From: Lunularia cruciata
Taxonomy: Eukaryota; Streptophyta; Marchantiopsida; Lunulariales; Lunulariaceae
Assembly: GCA_948567375.1 (NCBI GenBank)
Contig: OX419756.1
Location: 34,362,333-34,426,332 of the forward strand
Length of the DNA: 64,000 nucleotides
Direction of reading: 5' to 3'
The notes beneath the pieces are model-generated. The model saw only the letters and a list, made by a program, of their open reading frames with translations. It was not told the origin of the DNA and did no database searches. The position numbers and the translations under genes were made by a program. This document shows, in pieces, positions 22,801 through 35,759 of the stretch. How positions within the stretch are numbered: position 1 is the stretch's first letter; every line of letters begins with the position of its first letter.

Positions 22801-25249
22801 CCTAGCTTCTTATTTCAAGCTTTCGATCTTGAGGCATCAAGGTAAGTGAAATCTCCTTCACCTTTGAGATAAAGATTTAACATTAAAAAAAATTTAACAT
22901 TTTGACATGATATTAGTGAAAAAAATTTCGTAAATTTGATATGGCGTTTGGTTAAAATTCGAGCAAAGAAGTTTTGAAAGGTATGTGGAATTTGCTTCAT
23001 CCTTGAGAAAAACATGGATCTTTGATATTCTTTACAAATATATTTAGTACACATTTTTGGTAAATTTAATTTAAGGTTTGGTTCAAATTGGATCGAAGAG
23101 TTTTTATAAGGATCTTTAAGGAAGAAAGAGGTTATAGTAGTTTAGCCGGCTATATTTATTTCATGCTTTTTTTTGAGAGTTTTAACCCCGTTTAATATTT
23201 TCAAGAATTAGGTTTATATAAGCCAACAACATTAATGGAAGTTCTCTTATATCTAGGGAGTTTGGGTTGAGCATGGTTTATGGGTTTTAAGTGGTTAGTT
23301 TGCAATTAATTTAATTAAGTATGATTCATCTAAATCTGTCCTGATGTGCGATATGTCACAAGGAGGGTTCAAAGATCAAAATCTTAATTCAAATTTGGAT
23401 TTGTGGGATCAAAAGAAAGGATCAACTAAGCAAAGCAAACTGCACAACTTGTAATTCAAAGAGAAATTCCAACTTGAGCTTTAGGGTGCAATTTGTTAAT
23501 GACTTATGCCATCAAGTGTAGAATATACTCTAGAAGACAAACTCAATCTCTATCAACTCCTTGGAGAAATGTATGGTATGTTTACATGGAAGAATTCAAA
23601 GTACATCATCTTTTAGAACCGCACTTTGAAATTGAAACTACAATTGAGGGATCATGGCACGTATACCCATTGGGATGGCCAATTTTGACCTTGATACCCA
23701 ACCAGATTACACAATAGGGATTGGAATTTTTTGTGTTGATCTTAGCATTATAGTGCTAATTCCACTCCCACACACAAGATAGGATTCCAAGGAATCTTGA
23801 AAATGGCTTGTTTTGCATGCTGCTCTTGCCTACTACTCCTATGAATAAAGGTAAGGAAAAATGTAATACTCCTAGTATTAGCACATCAAGCCAACGAAAG
23901 ATTAGAAAGATCAATTCAAAATGGTTTCACATTAGTGATCCAAAACATTTTAATAGATCCATGGTGGCAATAGTAGGACACCCATTCATAAGAACACTAC
24001 CTTCAATTACGTGGCCACATTCCTTGTAGATTTGGAACTAGATTTCCAATGTCTATGAATAAGGAGAAGCTCAGAAAGGAATGGGCATATTTTTTTAAAG
24101 TCCTATAAAGAAGCATGGCAATGGAAAGACAAGTCCATCGGTGAGGGACTCAATAATAAATAGATAAAATACAAATGGGCCATTATGAAGGACAAGTTAA
24201 ACCATTTGTGTCCTTATTTCTTCTTGACATATGCTTTGTTTGGAGGAAGAGCAAATACCTCTCTCCTTGTGATTGTAAGTTTGGGAATTAGGAGTGAGTT
24301 TGACCTTTCCAAATTATCCAATGGAGAGGAGGAAATATGTTAGTGATACCTAGTGACAAAGAGGATGAAATGAACAAAGGGACACCCAAAGATGAAGATG
24401 AAATATCAATAGAAGATACTCCTTTGTCAAGTACTTCACAAGCCTATCATGTGCAGGAATCAATTTCAATGACCATCTTAAGTACACACAAGAGACCTTT
24501 TGAATTTAGTCCATTTGTAGCAAGTGAAGCCTTTGGACTTCACATAGAGGACAATTTCCATATTCCAAGCACTCAAAGGAATAGAAGAGGACAAGAAGAG
24601 ATGTACATAGCAAAAGAGAAGATTCTTGCATAAGAGAGAGACAAGAGATAAAGAAAGAAGAGATTCAACAATTGGAGAAGGTCTCCATAGCAAAAGAAGA
24701 TATGTTTGTAAAAGAGAAACACAAGATATAAAGAGTGAGGAGATTGAATGGTTAGCAAAGGTGAGAAAGGTGAGAAAGGTGATGAACCATCATGTAAGAG
24801 GAAGAAATCTTGTAAGGTAAATGCAAAGGGTAGAAGAAGTTACAAGCATTTGAAGTTTTGGGAGTAGATGTACAAAGTAGTTGAAGGACTTCGGGTTGAG
24901 GTTCTTTGGGTTGGTTTCTTTGGACTTCGGATTTTGGACTTCAGGTTTACATGACTTTGGGTCTAAAGACTTTGCCTCAAGACATATATGATTCAACTTG
25001 AGGTAGTCGGACCTCGGAGTGCAGTGAAGGTGCCTTTGAGATTCTTGCAAGAAGGATTAGAGGAAGTTAGAGTAAGGAAACAAGACATTTAGGATACCCT
25101 ACTTCAATTTCAATTCTGATTGAAGATTGGATAGAATTGGAAGAGAAATAGCAGTAGTGAATGAACCCAAAGTGCAAGATCAGATGGTAAGTGTCTTTGG
25201 GTCAGTAAAATGAATGATTAGGGGAAAGTGGGTTACAAGTTGCAGGCGT
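22801..25249 (+). other. AT-rich relic, probably 5' part of a family-2 long LTR
   Basis: Only short broken frames remain. A frame at 24337-24633 encodes an acidic, Asp/Glu/Lys-rich stretch (NKGTPKDEDEISIED) that resembles in composition the acidic middle part of the reading frame inside the 57717-61497 LTR. Direct homology is clear only from about 25.25 kb onward, so the left boundary and identity of this part are inferred from position. Confidence 0.35.
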
Positions 25250-26388
25250 AGATAGTGTATCCATGCTTTCAATTACAATTCTTGATGAATATATAGTAGA
25301 ATTAGCAAATGAATTGATAGAAGTTAGATCTGAAGTAAGAGAGGTAGGAGTGCAGGTGTCTTTGGATCTGAGGCATTAGAGAAGAGTGGGTTGCAAGATA
25401 AAGAAGTAGATGGATTATCCATGACCTTAATTATAGTTCCTAGTGAAGAAGTAGTAAAACTAGTGAAGGAATTAGTAGAATCAGATTTACCCAAAGAAGG
25501 AGAAGTAATAGGAAGATCATTGGGTTTGAAAGCCAATGAGTAGATTGACATCAGATCAGAAAAGAAATAGATTGAGATTTGAAGAGGCAGATATGAAGAG
25601 ATGCATTGTCATTTTGGATCTATAGGTTAGAAAATTTGTTGTTGAACGGTATAGTTGTTAGCAATTGTCTATTGCTCTACTATTTGAAGGAGGCATTTGT
25701 AGTAAAATTTTGTTCAATATTCATATTTTTGAAGATAGATAAAGTGAAGTGCTGATTTTAGTGCTCGTTGCTTGAGCTTAATTCCGAGTATGAACTTTGC
25801 GTGTGAGTTTGTGAGTGTGTGGAGAAATTCAAAGTGCAAGTCAATGTGCTTGTTTGATGTTGAATTTTGTAGCCTTGATCTTCATTCTATGTGTTTGATC
25901 TTGAATGAAGTGCAATCGGAGCAATGCCTTGATAGATCTAAGATGAATTAGAGTGTTGGTAGTATTCTGTATTTGTGAGTGCAGCGTTGAGTTGATGTGA
26001 AGCAATTTTGATCAAAGAAGTTGTGACTTCAGTGGAGAGGTGGAACACAATTTTGAGGTAAAGTTGTTTTTGTAGTGAAGTGCCATCTTTGGGAGAATCT
26101 GAATCATCACAATCAAGATTTGTTTGGATAGAATTTGTTATGTTGTGATTATGGGTGTGTGAATTTGTGACAAGTTGTCAAGATTGTGAGCTTGTTACTC
26201 TCTTTTGGGTGTAGTTGTTACTTGAGAGATTAAAGATGCAACCAAGAACCAAGATACTTGTTACTACTTGCAACCAAGATACTTGTTACTATTTGATTTT
26301 GTATTTGACCAATTCTAAATTGTATCTCTGTGAGAACAAACTTTACTTACTTGATTACCACAAAAGTGATATTTGTCGGGTTGTCACA
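25250..26388 (+). mobile_element. 3' part of a relic family-2 long LTR
   Basis: The sequence matches, in reverse orientation, the 57.7-58.8 kb part of the minus-strand LTR, including the end of its reading frame (the stretch around GGCATTAGAGAAGAGTGGG) and the LTR end GGGTTGTCACA at 26378-26388. It is heavily decayed, with many C to T and G to A changes. It abuts the older methyltransferase retrotransposon copy at 26389, which lacks its 5' half, so this LTR inserted into or recombined with that element. Confidence 0.7.
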
Positions 26389-28400
26389 ACGAGTGGGATT
26401 GTTCCATCCACCTTAGATATTCCATTGTAGAGTTGAGAGGAGGTATTGTAATAGCATGCAGATTAGTTGGTGCAATAGGCTTGGAGTGGAGACTCCTTAC
26501 CATCAAGAGATGAGTGTGAGGATGAGCCTCAAAAGTTGATTACTTTGACACATGTGGATACCACACTCATTGCTTGGCAATATCCAGTAGAGGGGATATG
26601 TCTATGGGAATTATTTGGTGGGATTAGCACCAGACAAGCTGCGGTAATACAGGTGGGTATACAAGTACAAAGGTACTTGTATGTAGAGAGAGATGAGACT
26701 GACAAGCGAGTTTCTCTACATCATGTGGCACACTTGGCCTATCGGTATCTGGAGTTATTATTGATGTCAACAATCAGAGGTTATCAGAAGGTCCTACCAG
26801 TAGACATTTCTTACTAGGGGCACATGATATGGAGAGACATGGGCCTATTCACTTGGTGATTTTTGGATGGCCATGTCAAGGACATACATGTGCTAACCAA
26901 GGTTTGGGTCTTCAAGATCCTCATTCTGGTGTGTTTTAGGAGATATTATGGATATTACAACATCTCCAAGTTCATCAATCCGTTTCTCTAGCTTACCTTT
27001 TGAAGAACGTTCCTTTGATGGGTGATTCTCACACCAAAGTGGTGGCAAGTACACATTAGGTCCATTGTTGGATGGGATCTGCAATATTATTAGATGCAAC
27101 TAGAGTGGGATCATGGGCTCATCATCTTCATCTTTGGTGGATGAACCTCTTATCTAGAGAGGTTTTATAACGTGCATATGATGGGATTTAGCGACTTGAC
27201 CACATCCTTGTTGATGACATCTTGGATGTTGGGCGTTAGTATCAGACAGTGGTAGTGGCTGATAGGTCACCTATGGCAATGGTGAACCTAGTTGGACAGC
27301 TTAGAGCCGCATTTCCCACACTCATGAGTTTCCCAAGCTCTCATGCTTTTTGAGAGGGAGGACTGGGACTTGTTTGGGACTCATAGTTACAATAGTTGGT
27401 GGAGTCCAACACCGATGAGAGAGAGCAGGTGATGGGTTTTTGCACTGGTATTACCATTTTTCTAGTACTATCAAAGGCATCTAGGCGTCAAGTGTTAGAT
27501 CAGGCTATGGACCTAAACTGTTTGACATGGATTATGAGCCTTGGCTTGGCAGAGCAGTGTAGGATGTGCTTGATAGGCATCACCACTCGGATACTTGTGA
27601 GCCTTATGCCTATCAAGACAATTCAAGCACATGCTAGGAGCAATGGACCAAGTATCCATGGTATTCTTGGGACACAGCCAGTAGCTCCTAGGGAGAGTGT
27701 TCTACTTGGAGTCCATCCAGGTGAGCGTGGGCTACTTAGATTACACCCTTGGTCCACTTGGGATGCAGCTAGAGGACGTGTGGAGCTTGCAGCCATAGTG
27801 GAGGGAGTTTGTCATATAGAGGTTAGGACCTCTAGTGGTCGAGGGCATGACACTATTGCTCCCAAGGGCCCAATGTAGTAGCCAATTAGTACGTCTTGCA
27901 CTCCTATAATAGTTACAAAGGATACTTGGGAGCCAGATCTTGGGCCCAAGCTTACTAGAGAGGAAAGACGGAGGGTTTGGAGGTTCTTGAGGAGCCTCAC
28001 TAGTTGTTTTACCTTCAGTATGAAGGATTTGGGTGCTCTTAAGGGACCTAGTATACGGATTGAGCTGACTAACAATACACTAGTTTTCCGACGTTCTTAT
28101 CAATATAGTGATATGGAGAGGACATTGATTTAGAGCCGGAGTAGTGACCTTTTTGAGGTTGGTTTGGTAGAGATCTCACATGGAGCGTATGCATCAGCAA
28201 TAGTGATGCCAGCCAAGAAGGATATGCATGGCAACTACACAGATAAGTGGATGTGTGGAGATTACCATCCTATCAACCAATAGACCAAGGTTGATCAATA
28301 TGCCATGCCTACATCGGAAGAGATTTTTTATGCGATTGGGCATGCAAAGGTCTTCAGTACTTTGGATCTTCAAGCGAGATTTATCAATTGCCAATCAGGG
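26389..28400 (+). pseudogene. Broken pol fragment: cytosine-5 methyltransferase domain and RT N-terminus
   Basis: Motif I reads LFGGIST near 26608, followed by YLYVERDE; the catalytic Pro-Cys-Gln is kept in FGWPCQGHTCA near 26866-26885. Motif VI is altered (LKNVP where the younger copy has LENIP). The HLWWMNLL equivalent of the HRLRLWWTNLL motif and the terminal MGFCTGIT region follow. After the DNMT end comes the linker DLGPKLTREERRRVWRF and the RT entry KKDMHGNYTDKWMCGDY. Numerous stops (TAG, TAA, TGA) rule out a functional product. The Gly of motif I that is Glu in the younger copy is intact here, so this old copy helps to infer the ancestral domain. Confidence 0.85.
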
Positions 28401-29160
28401 TGTAATACCAAGAGCTAGCCATATGATCTAGATGTGAAATTCAGTTTGGTAACATTTGGAATGATGTTATACATGATGGTCAAAATAGATCAGATAGAAG
28501 TATCACCAAAAGGGTACTTCTACTAATAGGGCAAAAAACTGAAATAGATTTGAAAACCTTAGAACCAATAGCTAGACATATGATTTGAAGGTGAGAATTG
28601 GGTTGGTAATATCTGGAAGGATTTTACACGAGATGGACTGAATAGATCAGAAAGAGGTATCACCAAAAGTGGACTTCTACTAATAGAGTTGGAACCAAAA
28701 TATGCTTGATCTTTGAAGGCAATTTTGGAGGCCTAAACGGATGAATTAGACCTCAAAAATATGTATAATCCCCCCCCCCAATTAAGGAAAGGCTGGCCTT
28801 CCCTCCTCCTTGCTTTGTCTCATCGAGAGCTTTCCAATGGTACCTCACCCACGTGATTCTGAGATTCCTACTAGAAGATTCCCTAAAAGATTCCCTCTGG
28901 TCAAAGCTTGTTTGACCAACCAGATAAGATCAAGACCGACACGTCACCCATCCAAGTAAGTAATCCAAGGGTGGAGCTTTCTGACATGTCACCTATCTAT
29001 GTACCTAATCCTATGGTGGAGCTTCATTAGAGGAGATCTGCTTTGCCTATATAATAAAGAGAAGGTGCTCCTTTGAGGCATCGGAGTTTGAGTGTGAAAG
29101 TGCGTGTTTTTCATGGTGTGTTTCTCTTCAGGTCTCCTATCAGATGATACATAATTTCTA
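28401..29160 (+). mobile_element. LTR-like repeat inserted in place of the RT core
   Basis: A block of about 760 bp starts TGTAATACC and interrupts the old copy between the RT motif ending CAATTGCCAATC and the RNase H sequence starting AACCCTTTC. About 780 bp of RT/RNase H seen in the younger copy are missing at this point. The same repeat occurs in reverse orientation at about 35760-36499. It includes a poly-C run near 28771-28780 and a TATATAATAAAG-like promoter box near 29048. It is probably a solo LTR. Confidence 0.6.
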
Positions 29161-30960
29161 AACCCTTTCATTCTCATCACTCATCATCAGCCACTGAAGT
29201 GGTTGATGGAGTCCAACAAGCTTTCAGGGAAGCTTGCACGATGGGCTCTGATTTTATAGGGGTATGATTTTCATGGTTGTTCATAGACGCGGAGTGGTGA
29301 ACCATGATGCAAATGGGTTGAGTAGAAACCTATGTCCCAACTTGCAGGATCAAATTGGAGCATGTTGGTATGGTGAGACAGATGAGTAGATGGTGCCAGG
29401 TTGGCATGCATCAGCCCTTTTGTGTTTATTTTTTGAGGCTTTGGTGGTATCTCTCTCAATGCATACAAGAGGAGGTATTGAGGTCACTAATCCAAAGAGT
29501 GAAGATATTGATATAGTTCAGCAAGACATTCATGATGATGTATTAGTGATGGACTATCTTTGCACTGGTGTTGTGGGTGGCACAGTTGGGGCCATGGAGA
29601 GAGATCTTGTTTTTCAGCAAGCCAGACAGATCAGATTGGAGTGCAAACACCTTTTGCATGTATGGGAAGATGGTAGAGTGCAAGTAGTACCACTTCCATC
29701 TCAGAGACCACAGTTGGTCCATCATGCTCATGAGGAGCTAGGACATTTTGGAGTAAAGCATACATATAGTTTACTCTAGAGTCATTATTGGTGGCACGGT
29801 TTGTAGACCAAGGTACAACAGTTTGTTGCCAGATGTGTGGTTTGTGATCGAGTTAGAGCATCATTCAATGCTCCTATGCCACAATTACACCCATTACCTA
29901 TCATGGGATTGGGTTACCATTGGAGTTTGGACTTTGCTAGACCTTTACCACTGACTGTGAGACATCATCGGTATGTCTTGGTGATGGTGGAGCACTTCCC
30001 CAAGTGGATTGAGTTGGTGGCACTTCTTGATAAGTCTAGTGAAGGGACAACTTACTCATTCCTGGATTGAGTTCTTAGTCATTTTGGTGCACTAGTTGAG
30101 GTTTTGACTGATCAACATATAGAGTTCTTAGAGGAGTTTCAGGTCTTGTGTGACAAGGCTTTGATTTATCATCATATTACATCCGGAGATCACCCTAAAG
30201 CAGATGGCTTAGCAGAGAGAGTGGCTTAAATGGTGAAGAGAGGATTGCAACGGTATGGTTTGTAGAGAGTTCACTTGGAAGATTGGGATCTCCAATTACC
30301 TTGGTTGGCCATGGGCTAAAGATTCAGCCGGCAAGCCTTCTTAGCATCCTTCTTTCCTTACTTCCTACTCTATGGACAAGATCCAAATTTACCTGTAGCT
30401 ATTTGTTGAGATGTTATTGTAGTTTTGGACTTGGATGACCCAAATGTATGGATGAGCACATGTTCTCAATGAGCAGAGATCTTTCAAAGAGTGATACTGA
30501 TAGCCTTTGAGAACTTGGTGATTGCTCAACATAGAGATATTTACAATATGCAACCATTCAAGGAGGAGGTTATAGACCTTCAATCTGATGATTTCATCTA
30601 GGAGACTATGTATATCTACAACAGACAACACCAATGACACTTGATGTTTTGACAGGCTGCACTATCTTGAGAGTGCGTGAGGTTTTGCCATCTGGAGTCC
30701 TTGTGTTAGAAGGACGTGATGAAGTTTTTTGGAAGGATCATGTGTACAATTGTGCACCATGCCACCTCCCAAATATTGATGGTATTATGGACCCAAGCTT
30801 GGCACTTGTACGTGTAGGCTTGAGGTGTATGTTATGTGGCTCTTCTGGTGGAGCTACTACTATGTTAGTGTGTGATAGCTATTTGAGAGGATGGCATATG
30901 ACATGTATGACTCCTCCCCTCATGGTGGTTCCTCAGGGACAATAGTTTTATGCTAGATGT
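29161..30960 (+). pseudogene. Broken RNase H, integrase and PHD finger region
   Basis: The frame resumes with the RNase H sequence around PLKWLMESNKLSGKLAR, continues through the integrase zinc region (HAHEELGHFGVKHTY and CVVCDRVRASF), the first catalytic Asp in LDFARPLP, a decayed second site, and DGLAERV with the catalytic Glu. It ends with the PHD finger (LRCMLCGSS, MLVCDS, GWHMTCM), where one zinc Cys is now Tyr and the final CPRC is interrupted by a stop. The order matches the younger copy, showing that the PHD finger was part of the ancestral element. Confidence 0.85.
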
Positions 30961-31132
30961 ACTTTACCTATAACTAGTTCATTGTTTATATGGTATAGAT
31001 TGCAGACAAGCAACTAATGATGGGGCTCCATAGCACCCGGCCTCTTGATATTTGCCCATCATAGGGTATACCATATACTTGGAGTAGATGGCTATATGGA
31101 GTTAGAGGGACCTAACCGCCAACTAGGGGGCG

Positions 31133-31794
31133 ATTGTGGCTTTTTAGAGTCTATGTATGACTTATGTGTGAGTTGTGCTTCTATAGTGTATGATGTTGAC
31201 AGCAATGTATGTTGTGTAACAATGTATATATGCACGACAATTGTCACACATTTGTAGTGTTGCATCTAGATTGCTCGTACACGGGAGTTTTATTGATAGT
31301 AGTTAGAGTTATTTTAGCAGTTTCTTAGACTACTTTCCGACAGTCAGATTTTGTGTTTAGGGTACTGACATCACGGTGGAGCCCACCATCACTTTGCATT
31401 GTTTGCACCATCAAGTGTTTTGTTAGCAAGGCCATTAGGGTTTTAGACCTAGCTCAAGTCCAAGGGGTATAATTTTGAAGTGTAGCTCCAAAGAGCTCAC
31501 TTCTCTGATGTTGAGCCTTTGAGTTCTTAGTGTGGTAGACAAAGGCTGACGAGCATCACCTAGATTCTCTTAGATAGAGTGGGTGTGGCTTAACTATAAT
31601 GAATGCCCAGTTTTTGGTAGTTTATAGATTGATAGATCAAGTACTGATCTGAGTTGAGCTGATTAGAGAGTTGTAAACAATCTGATTATTGTGGCACTTT
31701 AGAGATATGTATGACTTTATGTGTGAGTTGTGCTTCTATAGTGCATAATGTTGACAGAGATGTATGATGTATAGTGATGTATATACGCATGACA
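31133..31794 (+). repeat. 3' terminal block B1-A2-B2 of the old copy
   Basis: After a GGGGG-containing polypurine tract (31125-31129) comes B1 (31133-31239), then A2 starting TGTCACACATTTGTAG (31242-31687), then B2 (31688-31794) ending GCATGACA. B1 and B2 are direct repeats of about 107 bp. The arrangement is the same as in the younger copy, which argues that it is ancestral. Confidence 0.8.
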
Positions 31795-33850
31795 CAATTC
31801 AAGTGACCATGATAGCAATCATTGTTGTAAATTTGCACTTTAATAAAGTCTTGATGTTTTGTCCTTCATATGAGCAAGGTTTTCTCAAACATATATGGAG
31901 TTGCTTAGAGGAAGAGGTAGATCCACTTTTTTGGATGGATTTGCTCAAAAGCAGTTAGCACTTAGCTGCAAAGTAGTGGATATGCTTGTTTGCTTGTTTT
32001 ACTACGGATTTCTCATTTTAATATGAATTTGCTTGATATTGATTTGACCATCTTCATAAAGGTTTGCTCTTTTTTATAAGGGTTTGCTTGTTGTGATGTT
32101 GATTTGCATGCTATGGATATGCTTGTTGACACTTGGACTTGCTTACTTTTGATATAGGGTCTGTTGGCATTAGGGTGGATTTTCTTTTAAGAGTGGATGC
32201 ACTCATCCTTATATAGATCAGCTTAATATGGATTTGCTTGTAGATATGGGGATTTGCTTATTATAGAACGGGTTTTTTCATCCTAATATGGATTCATCAT
32301 CATGTGATGGGTTTTGCTTGTCCTTGTTTGGATTTTCTTGATATAAATTTGCTTATTGGACATAGATTTGCCTATTTTGAGAAGAACTCACTTGTCTTGA
32401 GATGTCTTTGCTTGTCTTTGGTAAACTCATTGAAATACAAAAACATAACAAATTTTCAAATAATCTATTTTTCACCAAATGAAAAGAAAAATGGGTAAAT
32501 AGATTATAGATTAGACTAGAAATGAAGAACAACTATATAGACCATGATTTAAGCAAGATCAACATGAGAGATGTGCCAAAGAAACAACTTGCAACACACA
32601 CATAAAACCACAAAAAAAGGAAAGGACTTGTAGAGATATCAAGGACAAATTGCATGACAAATTGGATTAGATGAGAATATAGAGAAACAAGGACAATAGG
32701 AGATCTAAAACTCATAGAAAATAAATGAGATGTAAGATTAGTATAGATAACTCAAAATATATCAAATGAAAGCATAAGAATATGCAACCTAGAAATTTTA
32801 CAAAAAGAGATGGAATAAAGTCATACTTGATGAAAAAACCAAGGTGGTATATAAAAAAAATGTAAAAAGACAATTTACAAATGGACATGTGACCATTATC
32901 CCATACATTACATTGAATGAATAAACCTATTATTGTTTGTTGTGGTTAGTATCATCCTCTACAATATTTGGAAGGTGTGCTCTAGGTGCATCTAAGGCAC
33001 ACTAGTGTTGCCTCAAGGCAAGGTCTATACACATTGTGAGGTACCAAGTAGGGCTATATACCCAATTAATTCACATTCCCTATCTATCAAAGGAAGACCA
33101 CAAATAGTCCATGTTAATCTACCATAGGGTTTGCACTCTAAGCTTGAAGATGTCTTAAAGTCCACTCATCCTCCAAGAATGCAATAATTGGGTATGCATC
33201 ATCTTTATATATAGTTAATGGAGCCCATCAAAGGTTTAAAGGACAAATGTGTGCTAAGCAATATGTATAATATGGCAAAAAGTCACAAGAGTAGATAACA
33301 CCATGGGGATGGTTCATGCACTATGGTAGAGCCACATTTTCCAAGATCAAAATATCCCAAATGGATAACTTTAATGAAGCAATTGTGCCATAAGATCTCA
33401 CTCTAAACTCTCTAAAGTTGTCAATGTAACTGTAAGTATCATACAATATATCCATAAGGCACGCTCTATTATGTACTCTTTTTGGCAAGAAGCCTGATCT
33501 CCACATACACTAGAGTAGGAACTATAAATAATTCTTAGTGGAATTGGACCATATAATAACCTCAAAGTGTAAGAAAAAACACCAAAATTTTTCTAGCTCT
33601 TGGTTATGGTCATATTGCAAAGAATCATCCTCCAACCCTCCATAATGGTGCTAACTATATTCTAGAACATCATGATGGCACTTGTAGAAAGTGAACTATT
33701 TGACCACAAAACATCTGCAAGCACATGTACACCCAAAACCAAAATCTTCCTTTACTGTTCTCTTGGGTAGAGGATGCAAGGTGTAAACATGGTAGATCCA
33801 CTCATACTTGTTACAGGTAAAGATTGCCAACCAATCAACATTCTATCGTT
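31795..33850. other. AT-rich relic with TTTGCTTG-rich quasi-repeats
   Basis: From about 31960 to 32410 the motif TTTGCTTG and variants recur every 20-40 bp with GGATTTGCTT and TGATTTG neighbours. Reverse-orientation copies (CAAGCAAA) fill 36600-37200. The rest is low-complexity AT-rich DNA with no recognisable gene. Confidence 0.5.
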
Positions 33851-34440
33851 TGTCCTTGAAACATCCATTTGAGTTGTCTTAATCTGAGTGCTTGTCCTTG
33901 AGTTGTTTGTTTGAGTCATTTGAGTGACTTTGTTGATATCATCTATCTCCTTAGCCTAAGTCACTCTCTCAATATCACCTACCTGATCTAAGTCACCCTC
34001 CCTACAACTTGAGCATGCTCTCTAGCAAGAAGTTGATGTTCTTTCCCTAATATATCATGCTCTTGTGTATGCAATCTCTCACTTGATATATGCTCTTTCT
34101 TTGATATGTCTCACTTTAGAGCATGCTCCCTCTCACTAAGAAGACACTCTTTCTGTTATATATCATGCTCCAAAGCATACTCCTTCTGATTGAGTAGATG
34201 CTCTCTCTAATATTTCTAGCTCCAAAGCATGCTCTCTCTCACTCATAAATGCTCCAGAAGCTCTCTCTTTGACATGTCCTGCTCTAGAGCATGCTCCCAC
34301 TTACTCAATAGCCACTCTCTTTCCAAGATGTCCTACATTAAAGTAAGCTTCCTCTTACTAAGTTCATGTTACTAATCTCTTTAGTCAATGGCCTATACCA
34401 AATCCTCTAAGATCCTTTAAAGCTAATCTCTCACAACGTG
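33851..34440 (-). pseudogene. Relic of a heptad-repeat (coiled-coil) protein
   Basis: On the minus strand the sequence translates, with several stops, into degenerate units of roughly 20-24 residues such as LLSEREHALEHDI and KKEHLLS, rich in Glu, Leu, Lys and His. The DNA shows the matching periodicity around GAGCATGCTC. The translation predicts a long coiled coil. It may be a gag-like or accessory protein of an old retrotransposon; no family is recognised. Confidence 0.4.
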
Positions 34441-35759
34441 AAATGGGGAGAGGGGATCCTCTAATGGCTCAACTTTGAGAAAGTAAGCTTCTAGGGGAGG
34501 ATCATGGGAAATAAAATCCTACAACATATGGTTATGGGAAGGACTTCATGTGTAGAGACTTGTGCAAAACTACATTTAGAACTAGATGTCTACATTCTCA
34601 TAATGAAACTAGAGAAGGTCTTGCAACTTATGGGTAAAGGAAGGACTTCCTATATAGAGACCTATGCACAAATATATTTAGAACTAGATGAAAACATTCT
34701 CATAATGAAACTAAAGAAATGTATAAAGAACAAAATTATATTTGTTAAAAACAAGAAGCATTGTTATATAAAATAACACATCCTACTTTCTTGAATTTCA
34801 CCTATTCCTTGATTTTTAGAATCAGCCTGCCCTAAGGATGTTATCTATGTTCCACTCTCAAATTGAAACTTTGTAGTTCTTCATCAAACTCAAATTTGGG
34901 ACTTATGGTTGTCCTTTTTTGAATGTATAAACCCATACCTCACCCTCAATTTCTACACTATAGTTCTCTCTAAAACCCACTTTCTAAACACTATAGTTGT
35001 TGTTCTTTTGATTGTGGCTCTCCAGTAATTTTTTATTTGGAGGCCAAACTCAAAAGAACACTCTACAATTCTCCCTCAAACTTCATATTTATACTGTATG
35101 GTTGTCTTTCTATTGGACTTGCTCTTTCCTTTCTCATCCTCAATTTCTACACTTATAGTTGTTGTTTTGTTGAATGTGCTTTCATATACCTCAAAGTCAC
35201 TCTCTCATAGCTCTCCCAATTTCCATATGAAAACTAAACTTAAAAGAATTGGGGTTTCTCAATTCCCCTCTTAATTGTCTCTCTTTTGATTTTCTACTCT
35301 CTTCCAATCCCTTGATATCCCACACCTCTCTTAATATATCTTTTTTGAAAAGTTTTGCTCCTTTCTTGGATTTAGAAATCCAATTTTTTCTCCATCTATT
35401 TTCTTTCCTTGTTCTAGTTCTAACAAATTGTGAAAATTCATCAAAGGAGATAGATCTCCTCTCATGGATTTTCACATTCTTGATATTATCTCCTTTTTGC
35501 AAATAATCATTCTCCTTATTCTTCATGATGTTAATCTGTCCTAAGTTTACTTCCGTCTCCTTGATCTATCTACTCTCCCAATAAAATATCACTCTTTCAA
35601 TATCTCCTTTACTTTGTTAACCAATTCTTTACCTAAAAAATGTTATCAATGGATTTATGTGCGGAATGCAAAAGTAGATTGATAGTATTTGGAATTTAAA
35701 TAAAAGTAGTGCCTCAAATAAGCACACATGTTTCCCATGAATTCAAATATATCCTTGTA
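34441..35759. other. Unassigned AT-rich relic
   Basis: A minus-strand open frame at 35197-35526 encodes a lysine-rich 109-residue stretch without family resemblance. It lies between the coiled-coil relic and the LTR-like repeat and is probably part of the same dead element. Confidence 0.3.

Larger units (their letters stand above)
26389..31794 (+). mobile_element. Old decayed copy of the DNMT/PHD retrotransposon, 5' truncated
   Basis: The segment is collinear with the younger copy at 43117-53057 from just after the protease to the 3' end: DNMT, start of RT, RNase H tail, integrase, PHD finger, polypurine tract, B1, A2 and B2. The RT core is missing, replaced by the 28401-29160 insertion. Many in-frame stops and loss of CpG sites show great age. 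Gag, protease and A1 are absent because the family-2 LTR joins at 26388. Confidence 0.9.

Noticed and set aside
28771..28780. Poly-C run as an origin or recombination site
   Set aside because: A single homopolymer of ten bases inside a dead repeat gives no support for a function.
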